Of a stretch of 64,000 nt of DNA, positions 1 through 8,451 are shown one piece after another. The DNA lies in the NCBI GenBank assembly GCA_021789595.1, contig JAJYJJ010000001.1, forward strand, positions 1 to 64,000. Reading direction: 5' to 3'. The notes beneath the pieces are model-generated. The model was not told the origin of the DNA. It ran no database searches and saw only the letters and a list, made by a program, of their open reading frames with translations. The translations under genes and the position numbers were made by a program. How positions within the stretch are numbered: position 1 is the first letter of the stretch; every line of letters begins with the position of its first letter. Origin of the DNA: Nitrospirota bacterium (GTDB lineage Bacteria > Nitrospirota > Thermodesulfovibrionia > UBA6902 > JAJYJJ01).

Positions 1-1
1 A

Positions 2-811
2 TTCTATAAGGTTGATATAGCTGTATTTGACACTCTCAGGTCTATATTCAAAGGACATAAGGTTAATGCAGTTATAAACCTTGCAGCAAGGGCAGGCGTA
101 AGGGCATCTGTTGAAGACCCATGGGCGTATCTGGATACGAATGTAAAAGGCACATTAAATCTCCTTGAATGCTGTAAGGAATCTGGGGTAGAAAAATTTG
201 TCCTTGCCTCAACATCGAGCATCTACGGACATAACAGGATGCCTTTCAGAGAGGATGACAGGACAGACAACCCGCTTGCGCCATACTCTGCAACCAAGAA
301 GGCTGCCGAGGTATTATGCTACAGCTATCATTACCTGCACGGCATAGATATAAGCATCCCAAGGTATTTCACAGTCTATGGTCCTGCTGGAAGACCTGAT
401 ATGAGCATCTTCAGGTTTATAAGGAATATCGACGACGGCATACCCATACCTGTCTTTGGCGATGGCAGACAGAAAAGGGACTTCACCTATATCGATGACA
501 TAGCAGACGGCACGATTAGATGTCTTAAACCTGTGGGCTATGAGATATTCAACCTCGGAAGCGATAACTCTGTTGAATTGCTCTATGTGATAAACCTTAT
601 AGAGGAGTTCTTAGGTAAGAAGGCAGATATAGAATGGCTGCCGATGCACCCTGCGGATGTGACAGCAACATGGGCATATATTGAGAAATCAAGGTCGAGA
701 CTGGGCTGGAGTCCAACCATTGCAATAAAAAAAGGCATAGAGAGTACTGTAAGGTGGTATATGGACAACAGGGATTTTGTCAGAACCATCAAGGTTAGCA
801 GTGCGGTATGA
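2..811 (+). CDS. NAD-dependent epimerase/dehydratase, 5' end cut off by the window
   Basis: The frame is open from base 2, well upstream of the ATG at 239 given in the ORF track, so the gene is partial. It is an extended short-chain dehydrogenase of the nucleotide-sugar epimerase type. Visible are the LAARAGVR segment, the TSSIYG strand carrying the catalytic Ser/Thr, and the YSATK (YxxxK) catalytic pair. The N-terminal Rossmann GxxGxxG lies outside the window. The central wording is closest to UDP-glucuronate 4-epimerases, but the substrate cannot be fixed from sequence. Its stop overlaps the start of the heptose-kinase gene by four bases (ATGA), so both belong to one surface-polysaccharide or LPS-core operon. 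Confidence 0.9.
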   Translation, partial: FYKVDIAVFDTLRSIFKGHKVNAVINLAARAGVRASVEDPWAYLDTNVKGTLNLLECCKESGVEKFVLASTSSIYGHNRMPFREDDRTDNPLAPYSATKKAAEVLCYSYHYLHGIDISIPRYFTVYGPAGRPDMSIFRFIRNIDDGIPIPVFGDGRQKRDFTYIDDIADGTIRCLKPVGYEIFNLGSDNSVELLYVINLIEEFLGKKADIEWLPMHPADVTATWAYIEKSRSRLGWSPTIAIKKGIESTVRWYMDNRDFVRTIKVSSAV

Positions 812-1797
812 CTGAAAGAATGGAGACAAAGAGGGCAGTAGAGATTATTGAAGGATTTAAGGACAGGCACATCCTTGTCATCGGCGATCTGATGATGGAC
901 CACTATATATGGGGAAGGGTGGCAAGGATTTCGCCAGAGGCCCCTGTGCCTGTTGTTGATGTTATAAAGGAGAGCATGATGCTCGGCGGTGCGGCAAATG
1001 TGGCAAACAATATCATCGGCCTTGGTGCCAAGGCATATGTATCAGGTGTTATTGGAAGGGATGATAATGGCAGGGCGCTTGTTCATGAATTGAGACAGAG
1101 GGATATAGCGACAGAGGGCATTATTGTTGAGAATACGAGGCCAACGACCATCAAGACAAGGGTTATTGCCCACAGCCAGCATGTTGTTCGCTTTGACAGG
1201 GAGGATAAGAACAATATATCGGAATCAACATACGGGCTTATCACAGATTATGCAAGGGGATTATCGGGTGAGGTCAGTGCCATCATCATTTCGGATTATT
1301 GCAAAGGGGTTGTAACAAAAAAACTTGTAGGGGAGATACTTTCTATCTCAAAGGGTAGCGGCATCTTTACCTCTGTTGACCCAAAGATAGGGCATTTTGA
1401 TTTTTATACAGGTGTTAATCTGATAACGCCTAACCTGAATGAGGCTGCCTCTGGCTCAGGCATAACAATAACAGACGAAGAAACCCTTATACTTGCAGGC
1501 AGGACACTTCTGCAGAGGATAGGGTGTGATATTGTGTTGATCACAAAAGGCGAGCAGGGGATGAGTCTGTTTGAGAGAAATGGCGGCGTTTCTCATATAC
1601 CGACATTTGCAAGGGAGGTATACGATGTTACAGGTGCAGGTGATACAGTTATTGCTGCCTTTACCCTTGCATATGTCTCAGGGGCAACGATGAAAGAGGC
1701 AGCTATCATAGCAAATCACGCTGCAGGGATAGTTGTTGGGGAGGTCGGAACCGCCATTGCTACCAGTGAACAACTGCTGGAATATCTGGCAAAATAA
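808..1797 (+). CDS. D-glycero-beta-D-manno-heptose-7-phosphate kinase (RfaE domain I type)
   Basis: A PfkB/ribokinase-family sugar kinase of 329 residues. It shows GDLMMDHYIWG near residue 27, GGAANVANN near residue 55, and the C-terminal anion-hole/catalytic signature DVTGAGDTVIAAF near residue 275. This matches the kinase half of HldE (RfaE1), which phosphorylates heptose-7-phosphate at C1 for ADP-heptose and LPS inner-core synthesis. The nucleotidyltransferase half of fused HldE is absent, so this is the stand-alone kinase (HldA-like), and an RfaE2 partner must be encoded elsewhere. It is translationally coupled to the upstream epimerase. PfkB kinases are similar to each other, so another sugar-phosphate substrate remains possible. 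Confidence 0.85.
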   Translation: MTERMETKRAVEIIEGFKDRHILVIGDLMMDHYIWGRVARISPEAPVPVVDVIKESMMLGGAANVANNIIGLGAKAYVSGVIGRDDNGRALVHELRQRDIATEGIIVENTRPTTIKTRVIAHSQHVVRFDREDKNNISESTYGLITDYARGLSGEVSAIIISDYCKGVVTKKLVGEILSISKGSGIFTSVDPKIGHFDFYTGVNLITPNLNEAASGSGITITDEETLILAGRTLLQRIGCDIVLITKGEQGMSLFERNGGVSHIPTFAREVYDVTGAGDTVIAAFTLAYVSGATMKEAAIIANHAAGIVVGEVGTAIATSEQLLEYLAK

Positions 1798-1826
1798 TTC
1801 AGTCATGCTGACATCTATGGTCTCGG

Positions 1827-1841
1827 CGCATAGATTATGCG
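1827..1841. terminator. Short hairpin between convergent genes
   Basis: A perfect 6-bp inverted repeat (CGCATA-gat-TATGCG) lies between the convergent ends of the heptose kinase and selenoprotein genes. It lacks a clear T-run, so a terminator role is only suggested by position. Confidence 0.35.
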
Positions 1842-1888
1842 TTGTTAAGCCCATGAAAAGCATAATGATAAAGCTGAGATGCAGTATC

Positions 1889-2530
1889 CTATTTGACTGC
1901 CTCAATGACCTTGTCAACAAAGAGCTTTTCAGGGTACGCCCCCTCGAATTGCACTGATTCGTTTATAACGATCTTAGGAACACTATAGACCTTGTATCTG
2001 GCGGATAATTCAGGGAACTCTATAGCCTCTATGACATCTGCCCTTAGCATCTCGTTTTCCATTGTAAGCTGATGTGCCAGCCGTCCCGCGGCCGGGCAGT
2101 GAGGTCAGGTGGGTGTAACAAAGACCTGTATATGGACTGGTTTTGTTAGACTCCTTACCCTGTCCTTTGTCGTCTCTGTAAGACCTGTCTTTCCGTTGGA
2201 GACATCGATCATAGCCTCTATAATCGTGAAGAATTCATAACCTGTAGGTATCCCGTAAAACCTTATGCCGTAATCCCTATCGCCCTCGATTACGATTGCT
2301 GGAATCCTTTTTATGTCATACTGTTCAACCTTATGTTTATCAGCCGTAAAGTCGTATACCTCGATGGTTACCATGCCTGACAGCGAAGAGATATCCTCGC
2401 ACAATTCCCTTGCCTCCTTGCAGAACTGACATTCAAATTCCTGAGTAAATAATACGAGTTTGACAGGGTTTGTAAGCTTTTCAAGATGTTTTTTTACATA
2501 TTCCCTTTCTTTATCTTTCAGTATTGACAT
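1889..2530 (-). CDS. Glutaredoxin-like protein disulfide oxidoreductase, UGA (Sec) in the second active site
   Basis: The ORF track stops this gene at an in-frame TGA (2105-2107), but the same frame continues for 71 more codons to a TAG at 1889. The continuation is plainly coding: the TGA sits exactly where the second thioredoxin-fold CxxC should be (VTPT-U-PHCPAA), and the rest reads as the second thioredoxin domain (cis-Pro in SVPKIVIN, then a final helix). The first half carries the ordinary motif CQFC. With Sec the product has 213 residues, the normal size of the two-domain PDO/glutaredoxin-like family. The start at 2530 is chosen because AAGGAG lies 7 bases upstream; the track's start at 2548 is a TTG inside the leader. 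A SECIS-like hairpin follows the UGA. The gene is divergent from an OsmC-like gene, suggesting a thiol/peroxide redox role. What is seen: frame, motif and hairpin. Inferred: Sec insertion. Confidence 0.85.
2075..2098 (-). promoter_or_regulatory. Candidate bacterial SECIS element
   Basis: On the mRNA the sequence after the UGA is 16 nt, then the apical loop CGGGA. The stem is UGCC/GGCA, a small internal loop (CG opposite U), then GCCG/CGGC. This fits the published description of bacterial SECIS elements: a hairpin directly 3' of UGA, 16-37 nt from UGA to the apical loop, and a G among the first two loop nucleotides. Confidence 0.75.
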
Positions 2531-2565
2531 ATGCATACTCCTTTCCAAGGCTTCGGTATAGTGAT

Positions 2566-2595
2566 AGTATAAGCTGTAGACATACGAAGTTACAA
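2566..2595 (-). promoter_or_regulatory. Sigma-70-type promoter for the selenoprotein gene
   Basis: On the minus strand TTGTAA, an 18-bp spacer and TATACT precede the gene by about 35 bp. It is back to back with the OsmC promoter, so the two redox genes share a divergent control region. Confidence 0.5.
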
Positions 2596-2624
2596 GGGGA
2601 CGAAGGATAGTTTAATCCTTTGGC

Positions 2625-2654
2625 TTGACTATGGATTATGGGATTAAATAAAAT
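2625..2654 (+). promoter_or_regulatory. Sigma-70-type promoter for the OsmC-like gene
   Basis: TTGACT, an 18-bp spacer and TAAAAT end about 38 bp upstream of the chosen ATG. Confidence 0.5.
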
Positions 2655-2692
2655 CCATGGACAGACAATAAACGTATAAGGAGGATTTGCAG

Positions 2693-3187
2693 ATGTCCGA
2701 GAAACAGAAGGAATCACTGGAAGAATCCCTGAAAGGTTATAAGGAAAAGATTACGCCTGTCACAAAGGCTACCCTTACGTGGGATAGAGAACTCATCTTT
2801 GTGGGCAGGACCCAACAGGGATATGAAATAGAATTTGATGGACATGTCCAGTGGGGATGCAAACCCACAGACGCATTGCTTTTAAGCCTTGCAGGATGTA
2901 TGGGGATTGATGTGGTGATGTTTCTTCAGAAGATGAAGGTAGATCTGGCAGGTTTCAAGATAGAGATTGTTGGAGAGAGAAACCCAACCCCCCCGCAGTA
3001 TTTTAAGGCGGTTGAGATAATCCTCTATGTTGCCGGCAGAGATATAGATGCCAAGAAGGTAGAACGTGCAGTATCCCTTTCCCACGAAAAGTACTGCTCT
3101 GTCTATAACTCCTTGAGAAAGGATATAGATGTAAGGGTAAAATACATCATTGAAGAAAAAGGGCCAGCAAAAGAGATCAGCGATTAA
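2693..3187 (+). CDS. OsmC family protein (thiol peroxidase-like)
   Basis: A 164-residue protein of the OsmC/Ohr fold. The two cysteines expected for this family are present, in LAGCMGIDV (about residue 64) and HEKYCSVYNS (about residue 136). This supports organic-peroxide reduction, though many YhfA-like OsmC members have no proven substrate. The start at 2693 is taken because AAGGAGGA lies 7 bases upstream; the track's 2687 start is a TTG just downstream of the Shine-Dalgarno. It is divergent from the selenoprotein disulfide oxidoreductase, which could supply its reducing equivalents (inference). uvrC follows 53 bp downstream. Confidence 0.85.
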   Translation: MSEKQKESLEESLKGYKEKITPVTKATLTWDRELIFVGRTQQGYEIEFDGHVQWGCKPTDALLLSLAGCMGIDVVMFLQKMKVDLAGFKIEIVGERNPTPPQYFKAVEIILYVAGRDIDAKKVERAVSLSHEKYCSVYNSLRKDIDVRVKYIIEEKGPAKEISD

Positions 3188-3240
3188 GAATATCAGTTGG
3201 GCATTTAAAGTAAAAGTAATAAGTGGAGAATAAGGTGTAG

Positions 3241-5052
3241 ATGGAATTAAAAGAAGGACTTGAAAGGCTTCCCACAAGCCCGGGTGTTTATATTCTGAAG
3301 GGTATAAGGGGTAAAATCCTGTATGTGGGTAAGGCAAAGAACCTCCGCAACAGGCTTCGCTCATACTTTCAGGAATCAGCAGCTCTTGATATGAGAAAGG
3401 CTGCCATGGTCAGGGAGGTGAAGGATTTTGAATACATAGTCACAGATAATGAGCTCGAGGCCCTTATCCTCGAATCTAATCTCATAAAGAGGTTCAAACC
3501 GAGGTATAACATAATCCTGAGGGATGATAAGAATTATCCATATCTGAGATTGACCGTACAGGAGGAATGGCCGAGGCTTGAGGTTGTAAGAAGGATCAGC
3601 AAGGACGGCTCACTATACTTTGGCCCGTATGTTCCAGCAGGTGTCATGTGGGAGACGCTTGCCTTTGTCAGGAGGAATTTCCCGATAAGGACATGCAGAT
3701 ATTCCCTGGACAGGCCTATGAGGCCGTGCATCCAGTTTCAGATGGGCAGATGCTCAGCACCGTGCGATGGGAGGATTACAAGGCAGAGGTATATGGAGAT
3801 AGTTGATGAGGTTAGGCTTTTCCTTAATGGACAGAAAAGGGAGCTGCTCGACGGACTTAAAAAAAGGATGGAGAGGCATTCAGCAGCACTTGAGTTTGAG
3901 GATGCAGCAAGGATAAGAGACAGGATAAGGTCTCTTGAAAGACTCTGGGAGACGCAGAGGATAATAGCCCCGGAGCTTGGAGATATGGATGTGATAGGGC
4001 TTTATAGAGAGGGAGGGGATGGGGCAATACAGATATTTTTTGTGCGTAATGGGATGCTTATAGGTGCAAAGGATTTTTTCCTGAAGGGTATAAAGGATGT
4101 CCGCGATGATGAACTACTGATGGGCTTTCTGGAGCAGTTTTACAATAAGGAGATTATACCACCGGAGGAGGTTATTGTCCCAGTGAACATAATGGAGACC
4201 GATGCATTAACACAGTGGCTGAGCGAGAAAAGGGGAGGGGATGTATCAATAAGATGTGTGGATAGAGGTAAGGAAAAGGAGCTTGTGGACCTTGCAGTGG
4301 AGAATGCATCCATGGCCTTCAAGAGGCATACAGAGGCAGGGGCAAATAAAGCAGCATATGAGCTTAAGGGGCTTTTATCCTTGAGGGTGCCTCCAAAGAG
4401 CATAGAGGCCTTTGATGTGTCAAACATATCAGGTGCCGAGGCAGTTGGTTCTGTGGTATTATGGAGAGACGGTAATTTTGATAAGTCAGGATACAGGCAC
4501 TTCAAGATAAAAACAGTTGAAGGGATTGATGACTTTGCAATGATGTCAGAGATCGTATACAGGCATTTCAGGAAAAAGATCGAAGACAGCGAGCAGCTCC
4601 CTGATCTGGTAATTATAGATGGGGGGAAGGGCCAGCTTGATGCAGCCCTCAGGGCAATAAATAGTCTTGGTATTGAGGGGATGGATGTAATCGGCCTTGC
4701 CAAGAAAGGGGAACAGGAAACAGATCGTGTGTATACCATGGGGCGGCCAGGGCCAATACCACTGTCTTCTACAAGGCCATCTACGCACCTGCTTCAGAGG
4801 ATAAGGGATGAGGCGCACCGCTTTGCCATAACCTTCCACAGAAACCTGCGTAAAAAGAGGACACTTGAATCACCACTTGAGAAGATACCTGGAATTGGTA
4901 AGATAAGGCGGTTAGCGCTTTTAAGGAGGTTTGGAGGTATTGATGCCATAAGGAATGCCTCTATCGAGGAGATCTCTTCGGTCAAGGGTATGAACCGTAA
5001 GGTAGCAGGTGCCCTCATATCAGCCCTGAAGAGACAGAAGGAGGCGGGTTAG
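3241..5052 (+). CDS. uvrC: Excinuclease ABC subunit C
   Basis: A full-length UvrC of 603 residues, the nuclease subunit of nucleotide excision repair that cuts both sides of a lesion. The N-terminal GIY-YIG domain is recognisable (GVYILKG...ILYVGKAKNLRNRL, residues about 14-40). A UVR motif follows near residue 205 (EFEDAARIRDRI). The RNase H-like C-terminal nuclease domain includes EAFDVSNISG and VIIDGGKGQL. A tandem helix-hairpin-helix ends the protein (IPGIGKIRRLALL, VKGMNRKVAGAL). The next gene begins 3 bp after the stop. Confidence 0.97.
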   Translation: MELKEGLERLPTSPGVYILKGIRGKILYVGKAKNLRNRLRSYFQESAALDMRKAAMVREVKDFEYIVTDNELEALILESNLIKRFKPRYNIILRDDKNYPYLRLTVQEEWPRLEVVRRISKDGSLYFGPYVPAGVMWETLAFVRRNFPIRTCRYSLDRPMRPCIQFQMGRCSAPCDGRITRQRYMEIVDEVRLFLNGQKRELLDGLKKRMERHSAALEFEDAARIRDRIRSLERLWETQRIIAPELGDMDVIGLYREGGDGAIQIFFVRNGMLIGAKDFFLKGIKDVRDDELLMGFLEQFYNKEIIPPEEVIVPVNIMETDALTQWLSEKRGGDVSIRCVDRGKEKELVDLAVENASMAFKRHTEAGANKAAYELKGLLSLRVPPKSIEAFDVSNISGAEAVGSVVLWRDGNFDKSGYRHFKIKTVEGIDDFAMMSEIVYRHFRKKIEDSEQLPDLVIIDGGKGQLDAALRAINSLGIEGMDVIGLAKKGEQETDRVYTMGRPGPIPLSSTRPSTHLLQRIRDEAHRFAITFHRNLRKKRTLESPLEKIPGIGKIRRLALLRRFGGIDAIRNASIEEISSVKGMNRKVAGALISALKRQKEAG

Positions 5053-5055
5053 CAG

Positions 5056-6102
5056 GTGATTGATAAGGCCAGATTAGAGGAATATCTAAAAGGGCTTTTT
5101 GGAGGCAATACAAGGCTCCTTGAATTCTCCCGGCTCGGTGCAGGGGTTCATGGCACAGGGTTCCTTATCAATATGATGACCTCATCAGGGGAAAGGGCGC
5201 TTGTCCTGAAGGACCTTTCAGGGGATGGTCTTGGACATGACTATCCATCTGACAGGGCATCTGTCTTTCTATTGGCAATGGGAAACTATAACAGTTTGCC
5301 GATGCACATAAAGAGCATAGATGTTGCAGCCCTCAGGGAAGACGGCTCTGTGCATTCAATAGGTGGCGGTGTGGAATACTATCTCCTTATGGAGATGGCC
5401 AGGGGCGTGGACTATTTTAAAGACCTCAATGCAATGGCCAAAAAGGCCAGCCTCGATAAAGGGGATATAAAAAAGATAGAGCTTATGACATCCTATCTCG
5501 CTCAGATACATTCTATCAGGAAAGACTCCAAGACGCTCTACTGGCGAAAGCTCAGGGATACCATAGGCCATGGAGAATGCCTCATGGGTGTGCTTGACAC
5601 ATATCCAGAGCCATCCTTTGCAAACTATGAGGATATGGCTGAGATAGAGAAAAAGTGCATAGACTGGATATTCAGGTTAAAACCAATGCATAACAGGCTG
5701 AGCCAGATTCACGGGGACTTTCACCCCGGCAATATATGGTTTGATGGTGATACCTTCACTCTCCTTGACAGAAGCCGGGGACCCTGGGGTGAGCCTGCTG
5801 ATGACATTACAGCGCTAACGATAAACTACATATTCTTCTCGCTGAATAACCTTGGAAAACTTAAAGGGCCGTATTACGAGGCCATAAAACTGTTCTACGA
5901 TGAATACATCAAAAAGACAGGCGACATTGACATCTATAGGGTTGTTGCGCCATTCTATGCCTTCAGAGGTGTTGTTGTTGCAAACCCGATATTCTATCCG
6001 GATGTAAGCAATGATAACAGGGAGAGGATATTTAAGTTTATAAATGGGGTGCTTGAGGATACTGCCTTTGATGTAGAGAAGATAAACAACTATCTTGCAT
6101 AG
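5056..6102 (+). CDS. Aminoglycoside phosphotransferase (APH)-fold kinase of unknown substrate
   Basis: A 348-residue protein with the APH/choline-kinase fold. The catalytic loop is clear at IHGDFHPGNIWFDGD (about residue 220), followed by the metal-binding segment LLDRSRGPWGEPADDIT. In most APH kinases the latter begins LIDWE or LIDFD, so the Asp is kept but the following residues differ. The N-terminal region (LEFSRLGAGVHGTGFLI) is the nucleotide-binding loop. Start codon is GTG. It sits 3 bp after uvrC, so is probably cotranscribed. The family includes kinases of small molecules and proteins; no specific substrate is claimed. Confidence 0.75.
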   Translation: MIDKARLEEYLKGLFGGNTRLLEFSRLGAGVHGTGFLINMMTSSGERALVLKDLSGDGLGHDYPSDRASVFLLAMGNYNSLPMHIKSIDVAALREDGSVHSIGGGVEYYLLMEMARGVDYFKDLNAMAKKASLDKGDIKKIELMTSYLAQIHSIRKDSKTLYWRKLRDTIGHGECLMGVLDTYPEPSFANYEDMAEIEKKCIDWIFRLKPMHNRLSQIHGDFHPGNIWFDGDTFTLLDRSRGPWGEPADDITALTINYIFFSLNNLGKLKGPYYEAIKLFYDEYIKKTGDIDIYRVVAPFYAFRGVVVANPIFYPDVSNDNRERIFKFINGVLEDTAFDVEKINNYLA

Positions 6103-6130
6103 TTACTGAGACCTGCCGCATGCCATGTTT

Positions 6131-6162
6131 AAAAGGTATAAATCCCGAAAAGGTGTAAATCC
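6131..6162. repeat. Tandem 15-mer direct repeat upstream of rpiB
   Basis: AAAAGGTATAAATCC and AAAAGGTGTAAATCC, 2 bp apart with one mismatch, sit just upstream of the rpiB promoter -35 box. A paired regulator site is possible. Confidence 0.5.
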
Positions 6163-6166
6163 TTCC

Positions 6167-6196
6167 TTGACTTTGGAAATTGAGGTTGGCTAATAT
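6167..6196 (+). promoter_or_regulatory. Sigma-70-type promoter for rpiB-glyA-nrdR
   Basis: TTGACT, an 18-bp spacer and TAATAT end 24 bp before the rpiB ATG. Confidence 0.55.
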
Positions 6197-6220
6197 ATCA
6201 ATCTGAATAGAGTATTATCC

Positions 6221-6688
6221 ATGAAGATACTAATTGGTTGCGACCATGCAGGCATAGAGATGAAAGAGGCAATCCTCCCTGTGCTCAGGGAACTGAAGGT
6301 TGAATATGAGGATGTCGGGACATGCGGAGAGGATTCTGTCGACTATCCGGATTTTGGTGAAAAGGTTGCTATCGCGGTTTCAAGGGGTGTTGTTGAAAGG
6401 GGGATCCTCATATGTGGAACAGGCATAGGCATGTCTATTGTTGCAAACAAATTCCCTGGTGTAAGGGCGGCACTCTGTACCGACACATTCACAGCCAGGA
6501 TGAGCAGACTCCACAACGATGCCAATCTCCTCGTCCTTGCCGGAAGGATTACAGAAGATAACACTGCCAAAGAGATTGTCAGGACATGGTTTAATACACC
6601 CTTTGAGGGTGGAAGGCACCAAAGACGCCTTGATAAGATCAGACAGATAGAGGAAAGGCTTAAAAGCTATGAATCTTCAAAACCTTAA
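6221..6688 (+). CDS. rpiB: Ribose-5-phosphate isomerase B
   Basis: A 155-residue RpiB/LacA/LacB-family sugar-phosphate isomerase interconverting ribose-5-phosphate and ribulose-5-phosphate in the non-oxidative pentose phosphate pathway. It shows [11 protein letters not shown] at the N-terminus (His and Asp of the active site), the phosphate-binding loop [13 protein letters not shown] near residue 66 with the catalytic Cys, and the late [12 protein letters not shown] segment. Length is typical. Its 3' end overlaps glyA by 20 bp, a common rpiB-glyA arrangement that implies coupled translation. Confidence 0.96.
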   Translation: MKILIGCDHAGIEMKEAILPVLRELKVEYEDVGTCGEDSVDYPDFGEKVAIAVSRGVVERGILICGTGIGMSIVANKFPGVRAALCTDTFTARMSRLHNDANLLVLAGRITEDNTAKEIVRTWFNTPFEGGRHQRRLDKIRQIEERLKSYESSKP

Positions 6689-7907
6689 AAGGGTAGACCC
6701 CGAGATATATGATGCGATAATCAATGAGATGGAGCGTGAGCAGGATAAGATTGTCCTTATCGCATCCGAGAACTATACAAGCGAGGCAGTGTTTGAGGCC
6801 CAGGGCTCAGTGTTCACGAACAAGTACGCAGAGGGTTATCCTGAAAGGAGATTCTACGGCGGATGCGAATATGCCGATGTAGTTGAATCCCTTGCCATAA
6901 ACAGGGCCAGGGAGCTTTTTGGCGCAGAGCATGTCAATGTCCAGCCCCATTCTGGAACCCAGGCCAACATGGCTGTGTACTTTGCAATGCTGAAGGCAGG
7001 AGATACGATACTCGGAATGAATCTAAGCCATGGAGGCCATCTGTCCCACGGGGCCAGTGTAAATTTCTCAGGCATGTTCTATAAATCGGTTTTCTACGGC
7101 GTTGATAGAGAAACAGGGCTGATAGATTTAGACGAGGTAGAAAGGATAGCGGTACAGCACAGGCCAAGGATGATCCTTGTTGGGGCAAGTGCCTATTCAA
7201 GGACAATCGATTTCAAGAGATTTGGAGATATTGCAAGGAAGGTCAATGCCTATCTGCTTGCTGATATTGCACATATAGCAGGACTTGTTGCGGCAGGACT
7301 TCACCCGTCGCCTGTGCCCTATGCAGATTTTGTTACAACAACTACGCACAAGACCTTGAGAGGGCCAAGGGGCGGACTTATTATGTGCAGGGCAGAGTAT
7401 GCAAAGGCCATAGACAAGATGGTATTCCCAGGAATACAGGGCGGACCACTGGTCCATGTAATTGCAGCAAAGGCAGTAGCCCTGAAAGAGGCCCAGTCTG
7501 ATGAATTCAAGAGGTATCAGGGACAGGTCATTGCTAATGCAAAGTGCCTTGCCAATGAGATGATAAAAAGGGGCTACAGGATAGTTTCTGGTGGGACAGA
7601 CAACCACCTTATGCTCCTTGACCTTACGGACACAGGGATTACAGGTAAGGAGGCAGAGATAGCCCTTGATAATGCAGGGATTACAGTAAACAAAAACACA
7701 GTGCCGTATGACCATCGCCCTCCAACTATAACAAGCGGTATAAGGATTGGGACCCCTATTGTTACAAGCAGGGGGATGAAGGAGTCAGAGATGCTGGAGG
7801 TTGCAGATATGATAGATGGTGTTCTGAAAAATGCAAAGGATGATCCCTTTATCGCATCTGTAAGACAGAGGGTGAGGGCTCTCTGTAAAAGATTCCCGAT
7901 ATATTAA
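6669..7907 (+). CDS. glyA: Serine hydroxymethyltransferase
   Basis: A 412-residue PLP enzyme converting serine and tetrahydrofolate to glycine and methylene-THF. The PLP lysine lies in [15 protein letters not shown] (about residue 227). Other family landmarks are [25 protein letters not shown], the [10 protein letters not shown] loop, and ADIAHIAGL near residue 195. It overlaps rpiB and is followed 16 bp later by nrdR. The group therefore links one-carbon metabolism, pentose supply and deoxynucleotide control. Confidence 0.97.
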   Translation: MNLQNLKRVDPEIYDAIINEMEREQDKIVLIASENYTSEAVFEAQGSVFTNKYAEGYPERRFYGGCEYADVVESLAINRARELFGAEHVNVQPHSGTQANMAVYFAMLKAGDTILGMNLSHGGHLSHGASVNFSGMFYKSVFYGVDRETGLIDLDEVERIAVQHRPRMILVGASAYSRTIDFKRFGDIARKVNAYLLADIAHIAGLVAAGLHPSPVPYADFVTTTTHKTLRGPRGGLIMCRAEYAKAIDKMVFPGIQGGPLVHVIAAKAVALKEAQSDEFKRYQGQVIANAKCLANEMIKRGYRIVSGGTDNHLMLLDLTDTGITGKEAEIALDNAGITVNKNTVPYDHRPPTITSGIRIGTPIVTSRGMKESEMLEVADMIDGVLKNAKDDPFIASVRQRVRALCKRFPIY

Positions 7908-7923
7908 CCGAGCGAAGATCACT

Positions 7924-8382
7924 ATGAAATGTCCGTTCTGCGGTCATCAGGAAGATAAGGTTGTAGATTCAAGGGAAGGCAGGGAAGGTGATGTTATAAG
8001 ACGCAGAAGGGAATGCCTTAAATGCGGGAAGAGATTTACCACTTACGAGAGGGTAGAAGAGACCCTGCCGATGGTAATAAAGAAGGATGGCAGAAGGGAG
8101 CCATTTGACAGGCTCAAGATACTCCATGGCCTGCAGAAGGCATGCGAGAAAAGACCCATTGGGGTAGAGACCCTCGATGCCCTTGTTGACGGCATAGAGC
8201 GGAAACTTCAGGAATCAGGTGAAAAAGAGGTTTCAAGCACATGGATAGGTGAAGAGGTTATGAGGAGGCTCAAGGACCTCGATGAGGTTGCCTATGTGAG
8301 ATTTGCCTCTGTTTACCGCTCTTTTAAAGACATCAATGAGTTTATGAATGCACTTAAGGGCCTGCTTGAAAAAAAGAAATAG
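7924..8382 (+). CDS. nrdR: Ribonucleotide reductase repressor NrdR
   Basis: A 152-residue NrdR. The N-terminal zinc ribbon is MKCPFCGH...[13 protein letters not shown] (four Cys), followed by the ATP-cone ([16 protein letters not shown] onward) that senses ATP/dATP. It normally represses ribonucleotide reductase operons by binding paired NrdR boxes. The RNR gene it would control, nrdJ, lies 69 bp downstream. I did not find a clear NrdR box pair in that short gap, so local control is inferred from neighbourhood only. Confidence 0.96.
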   Translation: MKCPFCGHQEDKVVDSREGREGDVIRRRRECLKCGKRFTTYERVEETLPMVIKKDGRREPFDRLKILHGLQKACEKRPIGVETLDALVDGIERKLQESGEKEVSSTWIGEEVMRRLKDLDEVAYVRFASVYRSFKDINEFMNALKGLLEKKK

Positions 8383-8451
8383 CCCTGCAGTCTACCTTTA
8401 AGTCCTGTTGTCTGTTTTGCAATTCCTTAACTGGTATTGTAAAATCTTTTA

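Noticed and set aside
2105-2548. Taking the glutaredoxin-like ORF as a complete 147-residue protein
   Set aside because: The stop is a UGA at the active-site Cys position with 71 family-like codons after it and a SECIS-type hairpin.
8383-8451. NrdR boxes between nrdR and nrdJ
   Set aside because: No pair resembling the NrdR consensus could be found in the 69-bp gap.
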